From contig CAXULQ010000002.1 of the NCBI GenBank assembly GCA_964251965.1, positions 62,001 to 126,000 of the forward strand: 64,000 nucleotides of DNA. The letters are read 5' to 3'. The DNA is from Mucilaginibacter_A sp964251965. Its GTDB lineage: Bacteria; Bacteroidota; Bacteroidia; Sphingobacteriales; Sphingobacteriaceae. Shown piece by piece: positions 15,395 to 23,726 of the stretch. The translations under genes and the position numbers were made by a program. Numbering within the stretch: position 1 is the stretch's first letter; each line of letters begins with the position of its first letter. The notes under the pieces are model-generated. The model was given only the letters and a program-made list of their open reading frames with translations, made no database searches and was not told where the DNA came from.

Positions 15395-16061
15395 CTTTAT
15401 TATACCTGCTTCGAATAAACCTAATAACTACAAGTGCCGGCAAAGACCATAATAAAGCCAACTGTTTGTCTTCAACATTAGTTATCAGCAAATTGGTTAT
15501 AAAAACAAGAAGAAAAACAATGCCCAAAACAAGCATTATGTTTTTCTGCAGTTTTAAATTTAAAAGTTCAGTTTTGATTGGCCTATCGTTTCTTAATTCA
15601 GGATGTTTTATGAATACATAATACCTTAAATAAATTTGAGAAGCAGTGCATAAAAACAAAATTGCAAAGTAAACGGCAAAGTTTGAATACGTTTTCACAA
15701 AATGGACAAGCACCGAGGCCGCAAAAGGAAATAAACCGATGCTGAACAGCAGTAAAAGGTTGCAAAAAACCAAACCGCCATCGTATTTTTTCAGATACCC
15801 GAAAAGCTGCAAGTGGCTGTACCAGGTTCGGCCAATAAAAAAGAAACTAAAGGCGTAAGCAACAAATATTGGTATAAGATGCACCAGGTGATGCGTAAGT
15901 TCTTCAGGGTTGATCTTGATGCCTTCCGTGTCGGGAATTTTAATATCGATAGCCATCAACGTAATTACGATGGCAAAAACAGCATCGCTAAAAAGGATTA
16001 TCCTTTCCAGTTGAAATTCTTTTTTTACTTCTTCTTCAACTATTGATTCTGTGGATTGCAT
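15366..16061 (-). CDS. TMEM175-family (DUF1211) potassium channel-like protein
   Basis: A 231-residue polytopic membrane protein with about six hydrophobic helices. The first helix holds the family signature FSDAVFAIVITLMAIDIK. Bacterial TMEM175 proteins are potassium-permeable channels that assemble as tetramers of one six-helix unit. That function is from family knowledge. The gene is monocistronic and its 3' end overlaps the end of the ABC gene on the other strand. Confidence 0.85.
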   Translation of the reverse strand: MQSTESIVEEEVKKEFQLERIILFSDAVFAIVITLMAIDIKIPDTEGIKINPEELTHHLVHLIPIFVAYAFSFFFIGRTWYSHLQLFGYLKKYDGGLVFCNLLLLFSIGLFPFAASVLVHFVKTYSNFAVYFAILFLCTASQIYLRYYVFIKHPELRNDRPIKTELLNLKLQKNIMLVLGIVFLLVFITNLLITNVEDKQLALLWSLPALVVIRFIRSRYNKAKREMLKTS

Positions 16062-16107
16062 TGCTTTTTTTAAGCAAGATAAACATCTGCAATTGAAGAA
16101 TTAAAAA

Positions 16108-17358
16108 TTAAATAAAATATTCGAACAGGTTATTATCGTTGTTGATTTCCTTGTAATCGAAACGGTTTTCCTTCATGCTTTGGATTAAAGAAGTATAATC
16201 TTCGCGGTCTTTCAATTCGATACACACCAAAGCCGGGCCGCTTTCGCGTTCGGTTTTCTTTACAAATTCAAATCTTGTAATATCATCATTCGGCCCAAGC
16301 ACTTTATTGGCAAACAGTTTTAATGCGCCTGGCCGCTGCGGAAAACGGACGATAAAATAATGCTTCAACCCTTCGTACAACAACGACCGTTCTTTAATTT
16401 CCTGCAAACGGTCAATATCATTATTGCCGCCGCTCAACACGCAAACTACTTTTTTACCGATGATCTTTTCTTTGCAAAAATCCAATGCTGCTACAGACAA
16501 TGCACCGGCGGGTTCGGCTACAATGGCATCATCGTTATACAATTTCAGGATTGTGGTGCAAACTTTCCCTTCGGGGATGAGCAGCATTTCATCCAATGCT
16601 TTTTTACAAAGCTGATAAGTTAGCGAACCAACACGTTTAACAGAAGCGCCATCCACAAACTTATTAATGCTGCCTAAAGTAACGGGATGGTCGTTTTTGA
16701 GTGCTTCGTGCATTGACGGCGCGCCTTCCGGCTCGGTCCCGATCAATAAAGTATTCGGTTTCTCTTGTTTAAAATAGTTGCCAATTCCGGCAGAAAGACC
16801 GCCGCCACCGACGGGCATAATCACCACATCGCAATCCGGCAGTTGCTGTAAAATTTCTACGCCAACGGTCCCTTGCCCTTCGATCACCAAAGGATGGTCG
16901 AACGGCGGGATAAAAGTCATCCCGTGTTTTTCGGTGTAGGTTAAAGCTTCCCGCAGGCAATCGTCAAAAGTATCGCCGGTCAAAACCACTTCAACATGGC
17001 CGTTCCCAAACATCTTAGTTTGGTTAACTTTTTGTTTCGGGGTGATTTCCGGCATAAAAATAATACCATTTGTGCCTAGTTTATTACAGGAATAGGCAAC
17101 GCCTTGCGCATGGTTACCTGCGCTGGCGCAAACTACGCCTTTATCTAATTGTGCCTGGCTAAGCTGGCTGATCAGGTTATAAGCCCCGCGGAGTTTGTAG
17201 GAACGCACAATCTGCAGATCTTCCCGTTTCAGGTAAATCTCGCATTGATATTTTTCGGACAAACGTACGTTATATTCCAGCGGAGTTCTTTTAACCACAC
17301 TTTTTAAACGTTCCAGCGCAGCGGCCGAATCTATTTTTAAGTCTTCTTCTAACAGCAT
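16108..17358 (-). CDS. ilvA: Threonine dehydratase (biosynthetic)
   Basis: This PLP enzyme turns threonine into 2-oxobutanoate, the first step towards isoleucine. The PLP lysine sits in SYKLRGAYNLI. The phosphate-binding loop is MPVGGGGLSAGIG, and CASAGNHAQGVAY is the usual substrate loop. The last 80 residues (FIVRFPQRPGALKLFANKVL) form one ACT-like regulatory domain, so feedback control by isoleucine is likely. ATG at 17358 is preferred. A TTG at 17364 would overlap the leuA stop as TTGA. It is the last gene of the ilv-leu operon. Confidence 0.95.
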   Translation of the reverse strand: MLLEEDLKIDSAAALERLKSVVKRTPLEYNVRLSEKYQCEIYLKREDLQIVRSYKLRGAYNLISQLSQAQLDKGVVCASAGNHAQGVAYSCNKLGTNGIIFMPEITPKQKVNQTKMFGNGHVEVVLTGDTFDDCLREALTYTEKHGMTFIPPFDHPLVIEGQGTVGVEILQQLPDCDVVIMPVGGGGLSAGIGNYFKQEKPNTLLIGTEPEGAPSMHEALKNDHPVTLGSINKFVDGASVKRVGSLTYQLCKKALDEMLLIPEGKVCTTILKLYNDDAIVAEPAGALSVAALDFCKEKIIGKKVVCVLSGGNNDIDRLQEIKERSLLYEGLKHYFIVRFPQRPGALKLFANKVLGPNDDITRFEFVKKTERESGPALVCIELKDREDYTSLIQSMKENRFDYKEINNDNNLFEYFI

Positions 17359-17360
17359 CT

Positions 17361-18878
17361 TCAAGGTAAAAATTTATTAACGGCATCTAAATAAGCATTG
17401 GCGGAAGCGCGGACAATATCGGTACTAAAACCATAACCATCGTAACTTTTGCCATCTAAAAGAAGCAACATATCTACACGGCTAATATCATCGCTTCCGC
17501 CGTTCATGGCATGGATATTAAATTCTTTTAAGCTCGGTTTTTTACCGATGATGCTTTCAATCGCTTTAATGGTGGCGTTTACAGGGCCGTTTCCGGTTGC
17601 CGTCGCTTGTTTTTCTTTATTGCTGATTTCTAACGTAACAGTTGCTTCGGGAATGGCATTTTCTCCGATCACAATATTCAGCATTTTCATTTTAATACTG
17701 CTTTCGTTGTAATTGGTTTCAGTTCCGTCGCCCATTAAAGCCAGTAGATCATCATCTGTAATCTCTTTTTTCTGATCGGCCAGGTTCAAAAAGCGGTCAT
17801 ATACTTCGTTTAGGTTTACTTTTTCGATCAAATAACCTAATCTTTCTAAATGATATTTTAAGGCGTGTCGGCCGCTTCTCGCTGTTAATACAATCGTAGC
17901 ACTTGGAAAACCAACATCTTCCGGTTTGATGATTTCGTAATTTTCCCTCATTTTCAAAAAACCATCTTGGTGAATGCCAGAACTATGGGCAAAAGCATTG
18001 CTGCCAACAATAGCTTTATTGGGTTGAACAGGCATGTGCATTTGCGTACTTACCTTGCGGCTGATATTATAAAAAAGCTTTGTGTTGATGTGGTCTGTGT
18101 TTAAATTAATGCCCTGGTGTGTTTTCAAAATCATCACCACTTCTTCGATAGACGTATTTCCGGCACGTTCGCCAATTCCGTTGATTGTACCTTCAACCTG
18201 TCTCGCGCCGTTTAGTAAACCGGCAATAGAATTTGCTGTTGCCAAGCCCAAATCATTATGGCAATGAACAGAAATAATAGCCTGATCTATATTTTTTACA
18301 TTTTCCTTCAAAAACATGATTTTGCTGCCATATTGATCTGGCAAACAATAACCATTCGTATCCGGGATATTAACGACCGTTGCACCGGCAGCAATTACCG
18401 CTTCTATCATTTTAGCTAAATATTCTATATCGGCGCGTCCGGCATCTTCGGCATAAAATTCAATGTCCTCCACAAAACCTTTCGCATATTTTACCGCGCT
18501 AACGGCACGTTCCAAAATTTCTTCACGCGTACTGTTAAACTTATGTTTGATGTGCATATCAGAAGCACCGATCCCGGTATGGATACGCGGACGTTTGGCA
18601 TATTGCAAAGAAGCCACCGCCGAATCAATATCGCCTTTGTTGGCGCGGGTTAAAGCACAAACAATCGGATTTTTAACCGCTTTTGATATTTCAACCACAC
18701 TTTGAAAATCGCCGGGACTCGAAATCGGGAAACCAGCTTCAATAACATCTACACCCAGCAATTCCAGTTCTTTAGCAATTTCAATTTTTTCTGAGGTTGT
18801 TAACTGGCATCCGGGAACTTGCTCTCCATCCCGCAATGTGGTATCGAATATGTAAATGTGATTCGGGTCGTGTAACAT
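17361..18878 (-). CDS. leuA: 2-Isopropylmalate synthase
   Basis: This 505-residue enzyme condenses 2-oxoisovalerate with acetyl-CoA, the committed step to leucine. The HMGL-like TIM barrel begins with FDTTLRDGEQVPGCQL. The metal-binding histidines lie in ISVHCHNDLGLA, and GIGERAGNTSIEEV is the usual family motif. The C-terminal regulatory domain (about 390-505) is present, which indicates leucine feedback inhibition. Within it MLLLLDGK contains a coding copy of the AAAAGAAGYA word (17457-17470). Confidence 0.96.
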   Translation of the reverse strand: MLHDPNHIYIFDTTLRDGEQVPGCQLTTSEKIEIAKELELLGVDVIEAGFPISSPGDFQSVVEISKAVKNPIVCALTRANKGDIDSAVASLQYAKRPRIHTGIGASDMHIKHKFNSTREEILERAVSAVKYAKGFVEDIEFYAEDAGRADIEYLAKMIEAVIAAGATVVNIPDTNGYCLPDQYGSKIMFLKENVKNIDQAIISVHCHNDLGLATANSIAGLLNGARQVEGTINGIGERAGNTSIEEVVMILKTHQGINLNTDHINTKLFYNISRKVSTQMHMPVQPNKAIVGSNAFAHSSGIHQDGFLKMRENYEIIKPEDVGFPSATIVLTARSGRHALKYHLERLGYLIEKVNLNEVYDRFLNLADQKKEITDDDLLALMGDGTETNYNESSIKMKMLNIVIGENAIPEATVTLEISNKEKQATATGNGPVNATIKAIESIIGKKPSLKEFNIHAMNGGSDDISRVDMLLLLDGKSYDGYGFSTDIVRASANAYLDAVNKFLP

Positions 18879-18886
18879 GTTTTTTT

Positions 18887-18957
18887 GTGTTAGGTATGAA
18901 GGTTTGAGGTGTTAGGTATGAGATTGAATAGTCCTCACACATAGTGCCCCATACCTC
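18887..18957. repeat. AGGTATGAG/CTCATACCT repeat region
   Basis: Several copies of the words AGGTATGAG and AGGTTTGAGG, with the inverse CTCATACCT near the end, fill the gap between the methyltransferase gene and leuA. Similar words occur at 30386-30443 and 33418-33539. Confidence 0.65.
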
Positions 18958-19720
18958 ATACTTCTTTTATCGCTATAAATCTTAATCTTTTATAATCCGC
19001 GTACCACTCGCCGTTGCGATCGTAATACGGTTGTAATTGTTGTGTGAGTTCTTGCAGGATTTCGGGTTGATGTGCTTCTTTTATGCCGATAAAAAAGTCG
19101 GAAGCAAACATTGTGATCCATTTTTTTACGCCTTCCGCCTGATCCTGCAATAAAGTTTCACGGTCAAAATGTGTAGCGTAAACAACTCTAAAACCAGCTT
19201 TTTCCAGCATCGAAGTATATTCTCCAACGGAAGGAAAAAACAGATATTCCATTTCGGCTTGCTGCTGATAACTGAATTGTATCAAAACTTTTCTCAGTGT
19301 AGAAATCATCAGCCCAACATTTCCTTTGCCGCCCATTTCGGCAACAAACCTTCCGCCCGGTTTTAGTGCCGTAAAAACAGCATTCATCATTTTGGGCTGA
19401 TCTTCCGCTTTGATCCAATGCAAAACCGCGTTAGAAAAAATAGCGTTAAAAGAAGCATCGAAACCTAAGTCCGTTGCATTTCTAACTTCGAATTCGGTTT
19501 GCGGATAGTTTTGCTTTGCTTTAGCAATCATTTCCGCCGAACTATCAACGCCCAAAACTTCGGCACCTTCTTCTCGGATCGCGTTGGTTAAATAACCCGA
19601 ACCACAGCCTAAATCCAGAATATATTCTCCGGGTTTTGGTTCGAGCAAATCCAAAACGTTCTCTCCGTATTTAAAAACGAAATCGTGTTTTTGGTCGTAC
19701 AATTCGGCGTTCCATTTCAT
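18956..19720 (-). CDS. Class I SAM-dependent methyltransferase in the leu operon
   Basis: This 254-residue protein has the SAM loop ILDLGCGSGYLTNAI, an acidic residue in VLGVDSSAEMI and the downstream motif NAIFSNAVLHWI. It resembles trans-aconitate methyltransferase-like enzymes. Its start overlaps the leuB stop by four bases (ATGA), so it is translated with the leucine genes although it has no known place in that pathway. The C-terminus ends AIKEV-stop, and this end is itself a copy of the AAAAGAAGTA word (18958-18971). Two more copies are coded within it (19071, 19445). Confidence 0.85.
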   Translation of the reverse strand: MKWNAELYDQKHDFVFKYGENVLDLLEPKPGEYILDLGCGSGYLTNAIREEGAEVLGVDSSAEMIAKAKQNYPQTEFEVRNATDLGFDASFNAIFSNAVLHWIKAEDQPKMMNAVFTALKPGGRFVAEMGGKGNVGLMISTLRKVLIQFSYQQQAEMEYLFFPSVGEYTSMLEKAGFRVVYATHFDRETLLQDQAEGVKKWITMFASDFFIGIKEAHQPEILQELTQQLQPYYDRNGEWYADYKRLRFIAIKEV

Positions 19721-20808
19721 GATAAAACCGTTTGTTGCAGATGTTCCAGCAGTTTTTGTCCCATTTGTTCTGTTCCCAAAACTTTGGTTACATCATCTTT
19801 TGTGTTGGCAATATCCGAAGTTCTGTAACCATTTTTCAAAGTTTGTTCAACCGCTTGCGTTACGGTTTTTGCTTCTTCTTTTAAGCCGAAACCAATCTCT
19901 AGCATCAACGCAACAGATAAGATCGAGGCCAGCGGATTGGCAATGTTTTTCCCGGCGATATCATGCGCCGAACCATGGATCGGCTCAAAAAAACCGGTTC
20001 CGTCACCAACAGAAGCCGAAGCCAACATGCCCATAGAACCTGCAATTTGCGAAGCTTCGTCTGTTAAAATATCTCCAAACAAATTGGCTGTTAAAACCAC
20101 GTCGAATTTCTTCGGATTTTTAACTAATTGCATTGCGGCATTATCGATAAACATATGCTCGGTTTCCACATCCGGATATTCTTTGGCGATTTCCTGCACC
20201 GTTTCGCGCCATAATCTGGAAGATTCCAGTACGTTTGCTTTATCAACCGAACATAATTTGTGGCGACGTAAACGCGCGGCTTCGTAAGCTTTTCGGGTGA
20301 TTCGTTCGATTTCGTAACGGTGATAAATCATTAAATCTGAAGCTGTATTACGGTCTTCCGATCTTTTTTTCTCACCGAAATAAACATCGCCGGTTAGTTC
20401 CCGGAAAAACAAAATATCAGTTCCTTTTAAAATTTCGGGCTTTAAACTGGAAGCATCTAACAATTCATCAAACAGCAAAATCGGACGTAAATTGGCGTAT
20501 AAACCCAATTCTTTACGGATTTTTAACAAGCCTTGTTCTGGCCGAACTTTCAAAGATGGATCATTATCATATTTCGCATGGCCAACAGCACCAAACAAAA
20601 TCGCATCGCTTTTTCGGGCTTTTTCCAGCGTTTCGTCCGGCAATGGGTTTCCGGTTGCTTCAATTGCAGCGTGGCCCATCAACGCAGTATCAAAAGTAAA
20701 ATCATGATTATATTGAGCTGCAACCTGCTCTAAAACAGCTTTTCCCCAGGTTGTTACTTCGGGTCCAATGCCATCACCGGGAATAACTAATATATGTTTT
20801 GTTGCCAT
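19717..20808 (-). CDS. leuB: 3-Isopropylmalate dehydrogenase
   Basis: An NAD-dependent dehydrogenase of 363 residues which oxidises and decarboxylates 3-isopropylmalate. The start ILVIPGDGIGPEVT, the substrate-binding arginines in LKVRPEQGLLKIRKELGLYANLRP (key pieces LLKIRKE and ANLRP), FFRELTGDVYFGE, and the Asp-rich VVLTANLFGDILTDEAS are all in place. The adenine-binding region FEPIHGSAHDIAGK is also present. The gene is intact and ends in overlap with a methyltransferase gene. Confidence 0.96.
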   Translation of the reverse strand: MATKHILVIPGDGIGPEVTTWGKAVLEQVAAQYNHDFTFDTALMGHAAIEATGNPLPDETLEKARKSDAILFGAVGHAKYDNDPSLKVRPEQGLLKIRKELGLYANLRPILLFDELLDASSLKPEILKGTDILFFRELTGDVYFGEKKRSEDRNTASDLMIYHRYEIERITRKAYEAARLRRHKLCSVDKANVLESSRLWRETVQEIAKEYPDVETEHMFIDNAAMQLVKNPKKFDVVLTANLFGDILTDEASQIAGSMGMLASASVGDGTGFFEPIHGSAHDIAGKNIANPLASILSVALMLEIGFGLKEEAKTVTQAVEQTLKNGYRTSDIANTKDDVTKVLGTEQMGQKLLEHLQQTVLS

Positions 20809-20843
20809 TGTTTGTTCGTGTTGTTATCTGCTTTTTATCGCTT

Positions 20844-20870
20844 TGTCATTTCGACCGTAGGGAGAAATCT
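20844..20870 (-). repeat. 27-bp dispersed repeat, second copy
   Basis: Exact reverse complement of 3541-3567, located between leuB and leuD. It is followed by an AAAAGAAGCA word and a 28-bp palindrome. Confidence 0.9.
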
Positions 20871-20887
20871 TATTCTAATTTTTATTT

Positions 20888-20901
20888 GATAAAAGAAGCA
20901 T
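20888..20901 (+). repeat. uptake-like 14-mer, intergenic copy
   Basis: Perfect GATAAAAGAAGCAT in the leuD-leuB gap, between the 27-bp repeat and the 28-bp palindrome. Confidence 0.85.
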
Positions 20902-20911
20902 CCGGTTTGGT

Positions 20912-20939
20912 GTAGAGACGTTGCATGCAACGTCTCTAC
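20912..20939. repeat. Perfect 28-bp palindrome (GTAGAGACG type)
   Basis: GTAGAGACGTTGCA is followed by its exact reverse complement. It has the same length and outline as the palindrome at 3502-3529. It lies 20 bases past the leuD stop and could form a strong hairpin in the operon mRNA. Confidence 0.9.
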
Positions 20940-20959
20940 TTTTGCCGGGATAATTCAAT

Positions 20960-21556
20960 TCAAATCACCTTACTTCTCTCATAAGTTTCAATCCAATTTT
21001 TATTGTTCAGCACATAATCAATATCATCGTAACCATTTAACAGACAGGCTTTTTTGTAAGGATTGATCTCGAAATTTTCCTGTTCGCCGGTACTGCAAAT
21101 TTTGATGAACTGGCCTTCCAGGTCAACTTCAACTTCCGTATGGCGGTCTTTGGCTACTTCTGCAAAAATCCGGTCTAAAAAAGCATCACTCACCTGAACG
21201 GGAAGCAAACCATTATTGAGTGCATTTCCTTTGAAAATATCAGCAAAAAAACTGCTTACCACCACGTCGAAACCATAATCTGCAATTGCCCAAGCCGCGT
21301 GTTCCCTGCTGCTGCCGCAACCGAAATTTTTTTCGGCAACCAGAATTTTACCGGAAAACAATGGATTATTTAAAATGAAATCTTGTTTTGGTTTGCCGTC
21401 GATATCAAAACGCCAATCGCAAAACAAATTCTGGCCAAAACCTTCCCGCGTAGTTGCTTTTAAAAAACGTGCCGGAATAATTTGGTCGGTATCTATGTTT
21501 TCAACCTGTAACGGCACTACGGTTGATTGGATGTGTTTGAAAATTTTTGTGGCCAT
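20960..21556 (-). CDS. leuD: 3-Isopropylmalate dehydratase small subunit
   Basis: This 198-residue subunit forms isopropylmalate isomerase with LeuC. The swivelling aconitase-type domain is recognised by NIDTDQIIPARFLK and LVAEKNFGCGSSREHAAWAI. It is normally adjacent to leuC, but here a GxxExxY gene with flanking repeats has come between them. Confidence 0.96.
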   Translation of the reverse strand: MATKIFKHIQSTVVPLQVENIDTDQIIPARFLKATTREGFGQNLFCDWRFDIDGKPKQDFILNNPLFSGKILVAEKNFGCGSSREHAAWAIADYGFDVVVSSFFADIFKGNALNNGLLPVQVSDAFLDRIFAEVAKDRHTEVEVDLEGQFIKICSTGEQENFEINPYKKACLLNGYDDIDYVLNNKNWIETYERSKVI

Positions 21557-21605
21557 CTTTATCAGAATTTATAGAATTTTAGGATTTTCAAGATGCTAAT
21601 TTGAA
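21557..21605. repeat. AT-rich repeat flanking the GxxExxY gene, leuD side
   Basis: Contains ATCAGAATTTATAGAATTTT and, further on, TATACTGAT, an imperfect inverse. The word TCAGAATTTATAG is shared with the repeat on the other side of the gene (22030-22042). Confidence 0.65.
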
Positions 21606-21998
21606 TTATACTGATTTAATTTTTTGTTGATATTTGGGATTGAAAATTAACTTATATTGTAAACTTTGACTTCCAAAATTAATGAGTAAACCCAATTTAT
21701 AATCGTATGCTACGGTATAGTTTTTGGCTTGTGCCAAATGCACATCTTCTAAGTTAATTACTGCTTTAAGTTCTACAATCAATCTGTTTTCAACTATAAA
21801 ATCTGCCCTTCTTGTTCCAACATCTATGCCTTCATAAAATATTGCTTGTTCTTGTTCTCTTACAAATCCAACACCTGTTTTAGTTAATTCAATTGCTAAA
21901 CAGCGTTGGTAAATTACTTCCTGAAACCCGTTGCCTAAAGTGTTGTGTACTTTCATGGCACAACCAATTACTTTGTAGGTTAACTCGTCTCTTTCCAT
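21606..21998 (-). CDS. GxxExxY family protein
   Basis: This protein has 130 residues. The name-giving motif is visible as Gly24, Glu27 and Tyr30 in NGFQEVIYQRCL. The rest (EQAIFYEG, RRADFIVENRLIVELKAV) has the D-x(n)-E-x-K pattern of a nuclease-like PD-(D/E)XK fold. Family members are common in Bacteroidetes, often inside repeat-flanked islets, and have no firmly known role. ATG at 21998 is preferred to a GTG one codon earlier. It interrupts leuC-leuD and is flanked on both sides by related AT-rich repeats, which suggests it arrived as a unit. Confidence 0.85.
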   Translation of the reverse strand: MERDELTYKVIGCAMKVHNTLGNGFQEVIYQRCLAIELTKTGVGFVREQEQAIFYEGIDVGTRRADFIVENRLIVELKAVINLEDVHLAQAKNYTVAYDYKLGLLINFGSQSLQYKLIFNPKYQQKIKSV

Positions 21999-22018
21999 CA
22001 CGGATCAGAATTTTAAAA

Positions 22019-22128
22019 TTGTCTTAATCAGAATTTATAGGATTATAGAATATCCAGAATTTCTACACGGTTGATAGATAACTATCATCTTGTTAATTCT
22101 AAAATTTTATTAATTCTGATTCAGACAA
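22019..22128. mobile_element. 110-bp MITE-like inverted-repeat element at the leuC 3' end
   Basis: The ends are TTGTCTTAATCAGAATT (22019-22035) and AATTCTGATTCAGACAA (22112-22128), inverted copies with one mismatch over 17 bases. The inner end encodes the last codons and stop of leuC (QLSESELIKF). It carries no gene. The shared words with 21557-21605 tie it to the GxxExxY cassette. Confidence 0.65.
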
Positions 22129-23583
22129 TTGCATCATCTCCCTCACATCCGTAACCCTACCCGTAACCGCCGCCGCCGCTGCCGTCAACGGACTCGCTAA
22201 AAACGTTCGTGCATTTGGCCCTTGCCTGCCTTCGAAATTTCGGTTAGAGGTAGAAACACAATATTTTCCTGCCGGGATTTTATCTTCATTCATACCCAAA
22301 CATGCACTGCAGCCTGGTTCGCGAAGTGAAAACCCAGCGGATTCAAAAACTTTGTCCAATCCCTCTGCAATAGCTTGTAATTGAACCTGTTTTGATCCGG
22401 GCACAATCCAGGCCGTAACGTGGTCTGCTTTTTTCCGTCCTTTTATAAACTCGGCAACCAAACGCAAATCTTCAATCCGCGAATTAGTACAGCTGCCAAT
22501 AAAAACGTAATCAATCTGTTTACCCAAAATTTCAACATTGTCCTGCAAGTCCATGTAATCCAACGCTTTCTGGTAGGAGAACTGCTCATGCGCATCCAAT
22601 GCTTCTTTTGCCGGTATATTTTGGGTGATGCCGATGCCCATTCCCGGATTGGTTCCGTAAGTGATCATCGGCTCGATATCCGCAGCATCAAACGATAAAA
22701 CCTCGTCAAAAACAGCATCCTCATCAGATGACAAAGTTTTCCACCAGGCTAAAGCTTTGTCCCAATCTTCACCTTTTGGCGCAAATTCTTTGTCTTTTAC
22801 ATAATCAAAAGTTGTTTGGTCAGGAGCAATCATGCCGCCACGCGCACCCATTTCGATGCTCATGTTGCAGATCGTCATGCGGCCTTCCATACTCAAACTT
22901 CTGATCGTATCGCCTGCATATTCCACAAAATAACCCGTGCCGCCAGCAGCAGAAATCTTGGAAATGATGTACAGGATAATATCTTTTGCGCCTACACCAA
23001 ACGGTAATTCTCCGTTTACTTCAATCTTCATTTGTTTCGGTTTGGATTGAAGCAGACATTGCGTGGCCAAAACCTGTTCTACCTGCGAAGTGCCAATTCC
23101 AAAAGCAATTGTACCAAAAGCACCGTGCGTGGAAGTGTGGCTATCGCCGCAAACAATCGTTTTTCCGGGAACGGTAATACCTAATTCTGGCCCGATTACA
23201 TGCACAATTCCCTGATAAGGATGGCCTAAACCATATAATTCTACACCAAATTCTGCACAGTTTTGGGTTAACATATCCACCTGCTTGCGCGAAAGTTCTT
23301 CACGAATGGGCTGATCCTGATGCAAAGTTGGCACGTTATGATCTGCCGTGGCAACGGTTTGATTGGTACGAAAAACCGGGATTCCGCGGGCGCGCAATCC
23401 ATCAAAAGCTTGCGGACTGGTTACTTCATGGATAAAATGTGTATCAATATATAAAACATCCGGGAAACCTTTCGAACGGTTTACAATATGTGCATCCCAG
23501 ATTTTATCAAATAATGTAGCCCCACCCCGGCCCTCCCCAAAAGGGAGGGAGGCGTTTTGGCTATGATTGTTTTCTATTTTCAT
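22099..23583 (-). CDS. leuC: 3-Isopropylmalate dehydratase large subunit
   Basis: This 494-residue aconitase-family subunit would bind a 4Fe-4S cluster through cysteines in FIGSCTNSRIEDL and GCSACLGMN. GDSHTSTHGAFG is the usual active-site motif. Both ends are unusual. Residues 10-22 (NASLPFGEGRGGA) are a translated dispersed repeat that also occurs at residues 10-22 of IlvN. The C-terminus past DVREMM is encoded by the 110-bp inverted-repeat element. The catalytic core is complete, so the enzyme is probably active. Confidence 0.95.
   Translation of the reverse strand: MKIENNHSQNASLPFGEGRGGATLFDKIWDAHIVNRSKGFPDVLYIDTHFIHEVTSPQAFDGLRARGIPVFRTNQTVATADHNVPTLHQDQPIREELSRKQVDMLTQNCAEFGVELYGLGHPYQGIVHVIGPELGITVPGKTIVCGDSHTSTHGAFGTIAFGIGTSQVEQVLATQCLLQSKPKQMKIEVNGELPFGVGAKDIILYIISKISAAGGTGYFVEYAGDTIRSLSMEGRMTICNMSIEMGARGGMIAPDQTTFDYVKDKEFAPKGEDWDKALAWWKTLSSDEDAVFDEVLSFDAADIEPMITYGTNPGMGIGITQNIPAKEALDAHEQFSYQKALDYMDLQDNVEILGKQIDYVFIGSCTNSRIEDLRLVAEFIKGRKKADHVTAWIVPGSKQVQLQAIAEGLDKVFESAGFSLREPGCSACLGMNEDKIPAGKYCVSTSNRNFEGRQGPNARTFLASPLTAAAAAVTGRVTDVREMMQLSESELIKF
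23518..23556 (-). repeat. Translated dispersed repeat inside leuC
   Basis: Thirteen codons reading NASLPFGEGRGGA, with DNA built on CCCTCCC...GAGGGCCGGGGTG. The same 13-codon element occurs in ilvN at 26127-26165, in the same frame and at the same codon numbers. It resembles intergenic repeats of the CTCTCCTTTGGAGAGG kind. Confidence 0.85.
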
Positions 23584-23599
23584 CGTATTGTTTCCATCA

Positions 23600-23660
23600 T
23601 TTAGGAAAGTCCTCTCCTTTGGAAAGGATTATTTCATGAGGGCTGCGCCGTTTAGGTGAG
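23600..23660. repeat. CCTCTCCTTTGGAAAGG dispersed repeat, intergenic
   Basis: An untranslated relative of the leuC/ilvN repeat, with a short hairpin (CCTCTCCTTTGGAAAGG) followed by GTTTAGGTGAGGC. It lies in the leuC-ilvC gap. Confidence 0.6.
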
Positions 23661-23670
23661 GCTTTATCTG

Positions 23671-23726
23671 ATGCTTCTTTTATCCACCTAAAACTTACAA
23701 CCCGCAACTCATAACTTACAACTTCC
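23671..23726. repeat. uptake-like word plus ACTTACAAC simple repeat
   Basis: ATGCTTCTTTTATC (23671-23684), then CACCTAAAA, then the words ACTTACAAC, GCAACTCATAAC and TTACAACTTCC. The same compound order occurs at 2405-2457. Confidence 0.75.

Noticed and set aside
16360..16623. Open frames opposite ilvA, leuC, ilvB and other genes
   Set aside because: They lie fully inside well-supported genes, have no recognisable domains and are best seen as shadows of the codon pattern.
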